Below, in pieces: positions 1 to 10,003 of a DNA stretch of 64,000 bases; the stretch's first letter is position 1; every line of letters begins with the position of its first letter. The DNA comes from Akebia trifoliata (taxonomy: Eukaryota > Streptophyta > Magnoliopsida > Ranunculales > Lardizabalaceae). The position numbers and the translations under genes were made by a program. A model generated the notes under the pieces. It had not been told where the DNA came from. It was given only the letters and a program-made list of their open reading frames with translations, and did no database searches. The stretch is taken from assembly GCA_017979445.1 (NCBI GenBank), contig CM030709.1:7358001-7422000 (forward strand), given 5' to 3'.

Positions 1-554
1 CCTGAGTCAAGTCGAATGGGTCAATTAAATTCAAAATATTTAAAAATAGTTTTTAGTATCTTAAAACAAGTTTTGTATTTATAATAGAAACTGATTTTTC
101 GAATCCGAAATCTGAGATTTTTTTCATTTTTTCTTTTTCCATGAGATCTAGTAGACTGGATTTGATATTTTATCGATTTAATTAAATTTTCAATGCATGA
201 GAAATATTCAATAAATAAGAAATACATGCATGAAAGTTGATGACCCATGCCGTAGGCTTAGGCATTCGTCAAGTTTTAGCTAACATTATTTTATAAAATT
301 GATCTTATGAAAATTGTATCTAATTAATATTGTCGTTGTCCTGGTCGTCCTCGTCTTATATTTTAAATCTTCATTTAACTTTGTTAGAATATGTCTAGTA
401 TTCTTATTGGGCTTGGGTTTCAAGATGCAAATTAGAAGTAAAAGGTTCTCTTCCGAGCCTCAGGATCAGCCCGACAATATGGTATGAGGGGACTCATACG
501 GTCAATTTGATGACCAAGAATCACTTCGATATAATTTGTTTGTTACAGGTCTTC
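1..554. other. AT-rich intergenic sequence, nothing recognised
   Basis: No convincing coding region, RNA gene or repeat boundary is visible. The only open frame, on the minus strand at 21-248, is lysine/phenylalanine-rich and AT-driven. Confidence 0.5.
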
Positions 555-557
555 TAA

Positions 558-1432
558 GAGCGATTCCAACGGGGATGCAAAACTCTGAATTTTAGAGATG
601 AAGCCCCCGAAGCAAGCTCCAACCAGGTTTTGTTTTGAACCCTTGGGGCTCCAAATAACTATTCAGGGCTGTTTATTTAGAGCCCCCATGGATTTTTGAA
701 GTCATGGGCTCCATCACTGTCATCCTTTATTTAAATACCAATTGCATGCTTTTAAAAAAAAATTTAAGTATCATTTTTACCATTATTTTTTCATGTAATA
801 TAATTTAAATACCACTTGTGTCCTAATTTTAAATTCTTTTTCTTCATTATTTTAAAAATAAAAGCAAACCAACTAATTGATTAAGCTTAAGCTTGATGGA
901 AATTTGTACTAAATTATATTATATTGTTTGTGAACCACCAATTTTTTGAAATTTTTTTCTTTCAAATTGAAATACATGAAAGTAATCTAGAAAATTAATA
1001 TATATTAATAAACATAGTATGATACAACCAAATTGAAATAGGGTCCAACCACAGTCCAATCAATACATTGATTTAATTTTTTAAACATTGCTTTCATCCT
1101 TTTTTTAAGATTCCCCAATTTGGAATAAAAGTGAAACTTCAAAAAACATTAAATAATTTTTCGGGCCATATCATTGATCGCCATGTCTTTCCCACAAATG
1201 TTCAATCAAGGTATTTCGAAGCGCATAGTGAGATTCTTGTTTAGCAAAACAATATGCTCTTTATTTTAATTGGACTATAAATTAAGTAAAAGTTGGGGCC
1301 CCAATAACAATCGTCTTTTCTTCTTTTTTCAATTTATATATTAGTAAATAGTGTTTTAAAGTATTTAATAGTGATTTGAAGCCCAAGACGGTAAGAGTTC
1401 AAAAGTGGTTTGACTCGTGGTTGGAGTTGCTC
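558..1432. mobile_element. Harbinger-like MITE, TAA target duplication
   Basis: The two ends form an imperfect inverted repeat: GAGCGATTCCAAC on the left and GAGCAACTCCAAC as the reverse complement of the right. Both ends are flanked by TAA (555-557 and 1433-1435). A 3-bp TWA target duplication with this kind of terminus is typical of PIF/Harbinger elements. The 875-bp interior is AT-rich with no coding potential, so the element is non-autonomous. Confidence 0.7.
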
Positions 1433-1435
1433 TAA

Positions 1436-2046
1436 GCAATAGCCAAACATTCAAAGTTAATAAGACTTGAAAAATGTGGCATGCAAGTTGTAACTAGATT
1501 AAAAGTGACTAGAAGGTGGCACATGCAAACTCATATATATCAAAAGGATTTATTAATGTTTGCTTATCTTAGAGTTGTTATCCAGGATAGCTGAGGGCTA
1601 GTATCCATGTGAGAGGTTGATTTTAGTCAAAAATAACCATTTGGATTCATCATATTGGCATGATTTTCTTGCTGGCATGCCTTTGATTTATTTTTCAGAG
1701 AAAAGGGACCTGAAATGGATTCACATAATGTCATAAAAAGCATGCACTTGGGCTTTGCTTAGATTGATATGTAAGGGATCGAAATGGTTGTTAAATAGGA
1801 TTTTTGAAGATTATATAATAAAAATGATATTTTTATAATTTTAAAAATTAAGTAGAACGTAATTATATAATTGTAGGTTGAAATATCTTAAATTTTTTTA
1901 TCAAAATAATCCTAATTATATTAAATTTAAATATAAAAATAATAGCATTTATGACTACTAAAATTTTTGTCGAACCACTTCTACTTTACCTACTCTCATT
2001 ATAATAACATAAAAGTAGAACACTAAATGTTTTGAAGTCTGATTAA
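1436..2046. other. AT-rich intergenic sequence, nothing recognised
   Basis: This segment has no open frame of note and no terminal repeats that I could pair. Confidence 0.45.
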
Positions 2047-2350
2047 CCTTACTAATTTAGTAAAATTTCAAATCTTACTAAGGGTGGACTCACAGACTCA
2101 CACAGATTATCTCATTGGCAATGAAACACAACAAACTTCTAGATTTAAAGGGAAAAAAATTAATATTTTAAAATAAATAAATAAAAAATAAATTTTGAAC
2201 TTGATACAAGGCGTTGAAAATGGACGAGTAAAAAAAATTCAATAGTGAAAGAAAACTTTTTTAATCATTTGAATTTCGTCTCCTACAACTCTGTGACGTC
2301 AAATCATATTTTTGAATGACACAGCTGATGTGATAAAAAAAAGCTTTCCT
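2047..2350. repeat. Dispersed repeat family R, truncated copy
   Basis: It starts with CCTTACTAATTTAGTAAAAT, the same terminus as copies at 15956-16291 and 39881-40234. It also shares their internal 'gaaaatggac' and 'tttttgaatgacaca' stretches. The matching right terminus is not visible here, so this copy looks truncated. Confidence 0.5.
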
Positions 2351-2655
2351 CAATAAGAAAGTGTTTTTTTTTTTTTTCAAAGCAACGTGTTTTTTACCTA
2401 AAATGGAGGGAGGTGTATGAGTGAGATAAGTCTAAAATCACATGGGATATTGAGGGTATGAATACAGTCTTGTCAATTTGACAACTGATGGATAACTCTA
2501 CAACACATGCGGCGGGGTGGGGGGATGCTGAGGATTAGATGATAGTCTTGTCAATTGGGCCTTATTAGGCTAGCTAACTCCAGTAGGTATTGAACGTGGA
2601 AAATTTTAATTGGGCTTAAAATAAGTTTTCAACGCATTAAATCATGGAAAGATTA

Positions 2656-3078
2656 GAGTAAATTACACTTTAACCCCCTATAATTTATAATAATTTTATT
2701 TTGACCTCTTAAGATTTTGATAATTGTTATCTATAAGAGGTTTACTTACCTCCTCCTGTCAAATTTCGGCCAACTTTACACTTAAATTCCAATGATGCCC
2801 TTTTTAAAATGGTTTTTTTTTTTTTTTTTTTTTTTTGTAAAGAAAAATATGCATTTGAAAAAATGGATTCAATGAATGCTTCGATTGGGGTATTTTAATT
2901 ATTATTTTTAAAATCTATTTTTAATAAAAATAATATAAAATAAGAGGGTAAAATAGTAAAATAACATCTGATTTTCAACACCCCCCAAAGAAAGGGGAGG
3001 TAATTGCAATTATCAAAATGTTAAAGGGTTAAAATGGAATTATGTCAAATTACAAAGGGGTCAAAATGTAATTTTCCC
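2656..3078. mobile_element. Mutator-like MITE
   Basis: Inverted ends begin GAGTAAATTACACTTTAAC on the left and GGGAAAATTACATTTTGAC as the reverse complement of the right. Similarity extends about 100 bp inward. Such GGGxAAATTACA ends are common on Mutator-like MITEs in plants, but I could not identify a clean 9-bp target duplication. The interior holds a long poly-T run near 2815-2836. Confidence 0.5.
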
Positions 3079-3170
3079 TATTATATAAAAGGTTATATGT
3101 ACAATTTTGTGCTAAAAGCTTTTAAACCTAATAACCTTTGCTGCCCCCAAAATAATGGCCTAGAACTTTA

Positions 3171-3829
3171 GGGTATGTTTGATTGCATGAAAAGTTACTT
3201 TCCATGGAATTTGAAATCCATGAAAAATTAGTTGTGGAAAATAGGTAGGGTTGGAAAATCAAATTCCATTGTTTGATTTCACTTGGATAAAATCATGGAA
3301 AAAATATGAGAAAAAATAAGAAGAGGAGAAAGAGGATGTGGCGACGGTGGCAGTGGCTACTACGACGACAATGGTGGAGGCGGTGGCGGCGACGATGACG
3401 ACGACGGTGGCGGCGGCGACGATGAAGGTAAGTGAGGAAAATGGGGGGAGAACTTGGTGGTGGTGGTGGCGGAGGAGGTGAGGGATGGAGAAGAAGAAAA
3501 ATAAGAAGAGAGAGAGAGAAGGTGGTCGGAGACGGAGCCGACGGCGACGGCGATGACGATGACGGCAAGGTTAGTGTAATGGTGGTGGTGGTGGTGGTGG
3601 TGGTGGTGGTGGTAGTGGTGGTGGTAGGGAATAATTGATGATGGAAAACATGGGTGGATTTCATTTTCCCACCCATATGGGTGGGAAAGTGAAATCCATG
3701 ATTTAGTGGACTTTTTGAATGGGGTGGAAAATGAATTCCATTTCCATGTGCAATCAAACACTTGAAAAATGTCATTTTCCATGGAAATTGATTTTCCACC
3801 TTATTTTCCATGTGCAATCAAACATACCC
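3171..3829. mobile_element. Harbinger/Tourist-like MITE with GGT/CGA triplet repeats
   Basis: The inverted ends are GGGTATGTTTGATTGCATG on the left and GGGTATGTTTGATTGCACA on the right, flanked by TTA (3168-3170 and 3830-3832), the PIF/Harbinger target duplication. The interior is unusually GC-rich for this window: long runs of GGTGGT, GGCGAC and GACGAC (about 3340-3625). These give glycine, histidine, proline or valine homopolymer open frames on both strands that are not genes. Confidence 0.75.
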
Positions 3830-3832
3830 TTA

Positions 3833-4599
3833 GTTTCTTTTTTTCCTTTTTTGAGGTGATACTATGTTTCATCGTTTCTAATTAATTTTCAATCAATAAT
3901 TAAGATGGCCACTAGAACTTTATTTTTTTTTTTGATCGATAAGTTGGGATTATTTTACAACCTAATGTTGTTGAAAAGTACTATCAAACAACTCTGAATG
4001 ACTTCCAGAGTACATGATTTTAATACTTTATATAGCCAAAATCAAGCTAAGATCAAGAAAAACCAAATAAGATTGGGCTTGGGCTTAATTGACTTATAAT
4101 TGATAAGGATTTAGAATGAGTCTAAAGTACAGCCCTCTATAGGTTTGGTTAGGACTCAGCCAAGCCCGGCCCAAACTCCCCGGTTTACAACTCTATTTAA
4201 ATGTGCTTTAAAAACTTGACTATGATCTACACCAAGTTGAATCAACTTGGTGACCCGTAGGACGAGGCAAGTGAGTTAAACAGTTACATATATTAAAATT
4301 ATCTAATGTCCTAAAAAAAAAAAAAAAAAAAACTTGTATTATTTAAAAATCTCAATTATGTTCAATTTTCATTTTTTTTTAAAAAAAAAAGGCATAAAAT
4401 CGACTGAGTTCCACACGAATCTTGACGAGATGGCTTAGACAAGTTTTAGTACGTGTCAACTCAAAATCAAACGAGTCAAATCGACTTGCCCAACCATATT
4501 AGAATCAAAGAATAAAAGAATAGTAACTGCATGTATCGATAAAAAGAGGCATGGTACATTTTTTCTTTAAAAAAAAAAAAAAAAAAATTAAAATCCTTG
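3833..4599. other. Intergenic sequence downstream of the CBF-like gene
   Basis: It holds several poly-A/poly-T tracts (for example 4312-4332 and 4568-4587) but no coding feature. The part next to 4600 will include the 3' untranslated region of the minus-strand CBF-like gene; no clear poly(A) signal decides its end. Confidence 0.4.
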
Positions 4600-5280
4600 T
4601 CAATCACTCCATAGAGACAAGTCCATGTTGCAGTCGTCCTTGTCATCCCAATCGAACCCATTTTTCATCGCTGGTGGTGTTAGAAGCATAGCTTCTGCCA
4701 TGTTAGCAATTAAACCTGGCATGTTAAACAACGCCTCTTCATCCAAGAATGTGGCAGAACATTCCGGAACCTTATCTTGGCTCTTTACACGTGGCATCTC
4801 TGGGCTCTTGCTATCTGACAATCCAACAGAAGAAGAAGACGAGGAACAACTAGGAGGACAATATGACTCAGCAGCCTCTAATGCTGCCAACTGTATATCC
4901 TTAGTCGAAGATGACTTGGCTCGTGGTAAGAAACGTGCTGAGTCAGGAAAATTAAGTGGAGTCGATTTACCTCTAAGAGCCAAAGCCGCCGCATCGTACG
5001 CTCTTGCAGCCATTTCAGGTGTAGCGAATGTCCCAAGCCAAATTCTTGATTTCTTGTGTGGTACACGTACCTCGCATACCCATTTCCCGCCATTTCTCTC
5101 TCTAACGCCTCTGTAAATTGGGTGTCGAGTTTCTCGAAACTTCTTTCTACCAGCTTTTCGCTTGTGTGCTATGGTTACCACGTCTGCAAGTGATGATGTA
5201 GCAGTTGTAAGTAACACGTGCGAGGGTTGTAGGTCGATTGATGAAGATGAAGAAGAAGAAGCAGAATCTTCTAAGTCCAT
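4600..5280 (-). CDS. CBF/DREB1-type AP2/ERF transcription factor
   Basis: An intronless 226-aa protein. The start used is the ATG at 5278-5280 (MDLEDSAS...). An upstream in-frame ATG exists, but it lies in the GA-repeat leader and would add 34 low-complexity residues. A CBF-type signature, [15 protein letters not shown] (about residues 40-54), directly precedes one AP2 domain (about 55-112: [37 protein letters not shown]). DSARFL follows where CBFs have DSAWR. The C-terminus is acidic and ends LSLWSD, resembling the CBF LWSY tail. These features place it in DREB subgroup A-1 (ERF group IIIc) or the close ERF027-like branch. Family members bind CRT/DRE (CCGAC) elements in the nucleus and activate cold, drought or salt genes. 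AP2 position 14 is Val as in DREBs, but position 19 is Val, not Glu. Confidence 0.93.
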   Translation of the reverse strand: MDLEDSASSSSSSSIDLQPSHVLLTTATSSLADVVTIAHKRKAGRKKFRETRHPIYRGVRERNGGKWVCEVRVPHKKSRIWLGTFATPEMAARAYDAAALALRGKSTPLNFPDSARFLPRAKSSSTKDIQLAALEAAESYCPPSCSSSSSSVGLSDSKSPEMPRVKSQDKVPECSATFLDEEALFNMPGLIANMAEAMLLTPPAMKNGFDWDDKDDCNMDLSLWSD

Positions 5281-5460
5281 GGAAACAAGTTGAGAGAGAG
5301 AGAGAGAGAGAGTTAGTTGGGAAGGAATAACGGAAATGGGCAGAGACAGAGAGTTCAGAATTACATATAAGGCGATAAACACCTGACACCAGCGTCAATG
5401 CACATGTCAAATAGCAAAGATTTCTCACGTGGAAAATTTAGGTTTAGAAAAACACGTGGG
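5281..5460 (-). promoter_or_regulatory. Promoter and leader of the CBF-like gene
   Basis: Reading upstream of the ATG there is a (GA)n run in the leader (about 5292-5312), a TATA-like TTATATG at about 5363-5370, and two palindromic CACGTG G-boxes at 5426-5431 and 5453-5458. A CACATG E-box lies at 5401-5406. G-boxes bind bZIP and bHLH/PIF factors, and E-boxes (CANNTG) are ICE1-type sites, which fits stress or circadian control of CBF genes. The TATA assignment is by position and composition only. Confidence 0.55.
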
Positions 5461-5499
5461 ATTAATAAAGAGAAAAGGACGGTTGTGGGCTCTCACCAA

Positions 5500-6110
5500 G
5501 ACAATAAAAGTCATCCGGGACCCACTTACAGCGTACAAACCGTTTCAGCGTTATTAAATCAATGATATACCCCTTGACCTCATTCTTTGCATATAGACTA
5601 ATTTAAAATGACTTCAATGCCCTCATTATTTATCATCATACTTATAATAATTATTATGACCGTTGTGGTTTTCATCACCATGATCATCATCATTAGCATC
5701 TTATTCAAATAAGTTGATTTTGGAAAGAAAAATCAACGATTTTTATCTTATTTTTCATTGATCTTAATGAATATTTGTGATACTCATATGTTTTCAAATC
5801 GGTATATGCCACTTGACCCTGGTCTTTTCTTATAGGCTAACAGAAAATGATCTAAATACTCTCAACTTTAACTTATAAATTATTTTTGATCCATTCAATT
5901 CATCCTTTACAAACTCACGTTAATCTTTGATTTTACTACCATAAATTCCATTGTTATCTAAATGTCCTTATTTACAGTCTTTCATAAAAGAAAATTATTG
6001 ATTTTTCTAATAATTTTTTCATTCCAAATCAATCATCTTCAATGTATCATTTTATGTCTCACTGTAACAAAAGTTGTTGATTATTTATTCATAAAATCAA
6101 TCATATTCAA
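5500..6110. other. AT-rich intergenic sequence upstream of the CBF-like gene
   Basis: No gene is visible. The short open frame at 5962-6219 is phenylalanine/isoleucine-rich and overlaps a tandem repeat. Confidence 0.45.
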
Positions 6111-6114
6111 GTCT

Positions 6115-6400
6115 TTTATTTTCAATCTCATCTTAATAAAATTACTTTATTTTTCTATTGAATCCGATCATCTAAAAGTTTGTCATTTTCAACCTTATCT
6201 TAACAAATTAAATCATTGATTTTCTTTCTAAAATCATTCATCTTCAATCAATCTCATCTTAATGAAATTACTTTATTTTTCTACTGAATCCAATCATCTA
6301 AAAATTCATCATTTTCAACCTTACCTTAACAAATTAAATCATTGATTTTCTTTCTAAAATCATTCATCTTCAATCAATCTCATCTTAACGAAAAAAAAAA
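6115..6400. repeat. Tandem repeat, ~125-bp period, about 2.3 copies
   Basis: The phrase CAATCTCATCTTAAT recurs near 6123, 6248 and 6373. The intervening sequence (ACTTTATTTTTCTA, AATCATTGATTTTCTTTC) is nearly identical between units. Confidence 0.75.
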
Positions 6401-7145
6401 TTATTTATCTTTCAAAAACTAAATGTCTTCTATTTCTTCTAAAATTCTAATCTTATTATTAAGACTTAAAATTTTAAGTAAATAAAATCTTAAGATTAAA
6501 ATTGTGGACAAAACACTTTGCATACAGTTGAAGATGACAAATTTTACAAAATCTTGGTGTAGTTATTTTGAAAAGATATCAATATTTCAAAATAATCAAC
6601 ACCAATTTACCTCTAAATCATCCAATATTTAAAAAATCATTTGGTTCCTCCAAAATTTTGAAGTGCGCTACGGACATAGTTTGCTCCTTAGTCAGCCTAG
6701 GATAGGACTCGTTAAGGATCTAGAAATTAGGAGATGGTGACTTCTAAAAGGACGATCCAATAATAAAAATAAATTACACACGTCACACTTATCACGTGGA
6801 TTGGATGAAACCTACCACATGGCACTTTAATTCACATTCTTTGGTTCATCAAAGTAGGGTAAATCATCACTGGACCTGTCACATATATTCATGTGGATTG
6901 GATGGAACGTGGCACTTTAACTTAGGAGTGTCAATGGATAGTCGAAATTCGAATCTGAATTCAGATTCGAATTCGAAAAATCGGATATTATTAGAAAATT
7001 TTGGATATCGAATTCGGATTCGGATGTTATTTTAAAATTTGAATGAATTTCGGATACGAATTCAGATATTGCGATATCCGATTCGATAATATCCAATCCG
7101 ATATAATATATGTATTTTGTATTCATGTTTTACAACAAAACATTT

Positions 7146-7177
<32 letters not shown>

Positions 7178-7585
7178 GGGTCAGGTTCAAGGGCCGTCTG
7201 AGAAACCGTCTAAGAAAACTTTCGACGGTAAATAAAATTTTAAAATATGGGTTAGAAATTTTGGATTGAGCTGATTTTTTGTGAGGATGATCTCTATGAT
7301 GGGAAGATCATCCAAAAAAAAATCAGCTCAATCTGAAACTTCTAACCCCGTTAAAAGTGATTTAGAATGTGGACCGTCGATTTTTTACCACTTTTTATCA
7401 CTAATTTGTAAATCACTTTTGATGGATTTACAAGTTTCTGATTGAGCTGATTTTTTGTGAGGATGATCTTCTCATCATAGTGACCATCCTTGCAAAAAAT
7501 CAGCTCAATCCAAAACCTCTAACCCTTATTTTGAAAAACGAAAGTTTTCATAGACGGTTTCTCAGATGGCCCTTGAACCGCCCCC
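7178..7585. mobile_element. Palindromic MITE unit U1 (arm type alpha)
   Basis: The outer arms begin GGGTCAGGTTCAAGGGCC on the left; the right arm in reverse complement reads GGGGGCGGTTCAAGGGCC. Both continue into TCTGAGAAACCGTCTA. The core shared with other units is TTTTGGATTGAGCTGATTTTT followed by a GGATGATCT hairpin, present once on each side of a central stem. It is flanked by TA repeats. Confidence 0.75.
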
Positions 7586-7598
7586 TATATATATATAT

Positions 7599-7975
7599 GG
7601 GAAATGTTCAGCACCCTAAGTTTTACCACACACTTTAACAAACGTTTTTTGTCTTACATGGGTTAGAAGTTTTGGAATGGGCTGATTTTTGGTGAGGATG
7701 ATCTCTATGATTAGAAGATCATCCTCCCCAAAAATCAGCCCATTCCCAAATGTTTAGCCCCATGTTTACAAGTTGAAAAATCGTGGATCGTCCATTTTTT
7801 GTAAATCATTTTTGATGGGGTTAAAAGTTTTGGAATGAGCTGATTTTTGGTGAGCATGATCTCCTCACCATAGAGATCATCCTCACCAAAAATCAGCTCA
7901 TTCCGAAACTTCTAAGCCATGTAGGACAAAACGCGTTTGTTAAAGTGTGTGGTAAAACTTAGGGTGCCGAACGGG

Positions 7976-7979
<4 letters not shown>
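7599..7979. mobile_element. Palindromic MITE unit U2 (arm type beta)
   Basis: The arms carry GTTCAGCACCCTAAGTTTTA on the left and GTTCGGCACCCTAAGTTTTA in reverse complement on the right, a sequence not found in the arms of the neighbouring units. The core (GGAATGGGCTGATTTTTGG plus GGATGATCTC hairpins) is the same as elsewhere. It is flanked on both sides by TA repeats. Confidence 0.75.

Positions 7980-8069
<90 letters not shown>
7980..8069. repeat. (TA)n microsatellite
   Basis: An almost pure TA run of about 88 bp separates units U2 and U3. Other TA runs between units are 7151-7177, 7586-7598, 8470-8489 and 8859-8878. Confidence 0.95.
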
Positions 8070-8070
<1 letters not shown>

Positions 8071-8469
8071 GGTCAGGTTCAAGGGCCATGTGAGAAAACT
8101 TTCGTTTTTCAAAATAAGGGTTAGAGGTTTTGGATTGAGCTAATTTTTTGCAAGGATGGTCACTATGATGAGAAGATCATCCTCACAAAAAATCAGCTCA
8201 ATCAGAAACTTCTAAATCCATCAAAAGTGATTTACAAATTAGTGATAAAAATTAATAAAAAATCGAAGGTCCACATTCTAAATCACTTTTAATGGGGTTA
8301 GAAGTTTCAGATTGGGTTGATTTTTTTTTTTTTTGATGATCTTCCCATCATAGAGATCATTCTCACAAAAAATCAGCTCAATCCAAAATTTCTAACCCAT
8401 ATTTTAAAATTTTATTTATCGTCGAAAGTTTTCTCACATGTTTTCTCACATGGCCTTTGAACCTGACCC
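8070..8469. mobile_element. Palindromic MITE unit U3 (arm type alpha, inverted)
   Basis: It has the same arms as U1 (GGGTCAGGTTCAAGGGCC). The arm-specific markers are swapped: 'cgtttttcaaaataagg' is in the left arm here but in the right arm of U1. U3 is therefore a U1-type element in the opposite orientation. Confidence 0.75.
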
Positions 8470-8489
8470 ATATATATATATATATATAT

Positions 8490-8858
8490 GGGTCCCGTTC
8501 AGCAACAAACATTTTGGCAAAACATTTTTCAAACACATGGGTTAGAGGTTTTGGAATGGGCTGATTTTTGGTGAGTAGGATCTCTACGGTGAGGAGATCA
8601 TCCTCACCAAAAATCAGCCCATTCCAAAACTTCTAGCCCCAGTTTACAAGTTGAAAAATCGTGGACCGTCCATTTTTTGTAAACCATTTTTGATGGGGTT
8701 AGAAGTTTTGGAATTGGCTGATTTTTGGTGATGATGATCTCCTCACCGTAGAGATCATCCTCACCAAAAATCAGCCCATTCTAAAACCTCTAACCCATGT
8801 TTTGAAAAATGTTTTGCCAAAATGTTTGTCAAAATGTTTGTTGCTGAACATTTTCCTG
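8490..8858. mobile_element. Palindromic MITE unit U4 (arm type gamma)
   Basis: The arms read GTTCAGCAACAAACATTTTG on both sides (right in reverse complement), shared only with the copy at 21529-21868. The core contains the hairpin pair GGAATGGGCTGATTTTTGG / CCAAAAATCAGCCCATTCC. It is flanked by TA repeats. Confidence 0.75.
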
Positions 8859-8880
8859 TATATATATATATATATATACA

Positions 8881-9250
8881 GGGTCACGTTCCTAAGACTC
8901 ATATTGAGACACACCGTTTTGTCTTATATAGGCAAAAATGTTTGGAATGAGCTGATTTTTTTGTAAGGATGATCTCTGTGATGAGGGGATTATCCTGGCA
9001 AAAAATCATCCCATTCCAAAACTTCTAACCCCATCAAAATTGATTTACAAAAATTGGACGGTCTATAATTTTTCAACAAAAATTGGACGGTCTAGAAGTT
9101 TCATAATGAGCTGATTTTTGGCAAGGATGATCTCCTCACCATAGAGATCATCCTCACAAAAAATCAGCCCATTCCAAATATTTTTGCCCATATAAGACAA
9201 AACAGTGTGTCGCAATGTGAGTCCCAATATGAGTCTTAGGAACGCTGTGC
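8881..9250. mobile_element. Palindromic MITE unit U5 (arm type delta)
   Basis: The arms carry CGTTCCTAAGACTCATATTG on both sides (right in reverse complement), then GACACAC and TTTTGTCTTATA. The core is shared with the other units. TA and TACATA repeats flank it. Confidence 0.75.
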
Positions 9251-9274
9251 ATATATATATACATATATACATAT

Positions 9275-9358
<84 letters not shown>
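9251..9358. repeat. (TA)n/(TACATA)n microsatellite
   Basis: An uninterrupted run of TA and TACATA units lies between U5 and U6. It gives tyrosine/isoleucine-repeat open frames on both strands that are not genes. Confidence 0.95.
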
Positions 9359-9360
<2 letters not shown>

Positions 9361-9735
9361 GTCACGTTATTACGACCCCCTTTTGGACCCCCTTTGCGAC
9401 ACACCTTTTTGTCTTATATGGGCAAAAATGTTTGGAATGGGCTGATTTTTTGTGAGGATGATCTCTATGGTGAGGGGATCATCCTGGCAAAAAATCATCC
9501 CATTCCAAAACTTATAGACCGTCCGATTTTTGTTGAAAAATTATAGACCGTCCAATTTTTGTAAATCAATTTTGATGGGGTTAGAAGTTTTGGAATGGGA
9601 TGATTTTTTGCCAGGATGATCCCCTCATCACAGAGATCATCCTGGCAAAAAATCAGCCCATTCCAAACATTTTTGCCCATATAAGACAAAAAGGTGTGTC
9701 GCAAAGGGGGTCCAAAAGGGGGTCGTAATAACGTG

Positions 9736-9739
<4 letters not shown>
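9359..9739. mobile_element. Palindromic MITE unit U6 (arm type epsilon)
   Basis: The arms carry CGTTATTACGACCCCCTTTT on both sides (right in reverse complement), a sequence unique to this unit in the window. The inner arm (GACACACCTTTTTGTCTTAT) resembles U5. It is flanked by TA repeats. Confidence 0.75.

Positions 9740-9813
<74 letters not shown>
9740..9813. repeat. (TA)n microsatellite
   Basis: A pure TA run ends the nest of palindromic units. Directly after it, the 23-mer TGTATTCATG...AACAAAA (9815-9837) repeats the sequence at 7118-7140 just left of the nest. Confidence 0.95.
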
Positions 9814-9815
<2 letters not shown>

Positions 9816-9837
9816 GTATTCATGTTTTACAACAAAA

Positions 9838-9963
9838 TTTTAATCTATTTTTATCTTCTCTCAACCTCAACCACACGAACCAGAATCAGTCGAAGTAAAC
9901 GGAGGGTTTTGACTGTGCGGGATTGCGAGCTCCTTCTTCAGTCGGCGAGCATACAGGTACGTA

Positions 9964-10003
<40 letters not shown>

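Noticed and set aside
3293..3817. Minus-strand 174-aa and 140-aa frames and a plus-strand frame rich in Thr, His, Pro or Val
   Set aside because: They are translations of GGT/CGA triplet repeats inside a Harbinger MITE, with no splice sites or domains.
4625..5116. 163-aa plus-strand open frame
   Set aside because: It is exactly antisense to the AP2 gene, and codon structure favours the minus strand.
7912..9704. Tyrosine/isoleucine-repeat open frames on both strands
   Set aside because: They read through TA microsatellites and palindromic MITEs.
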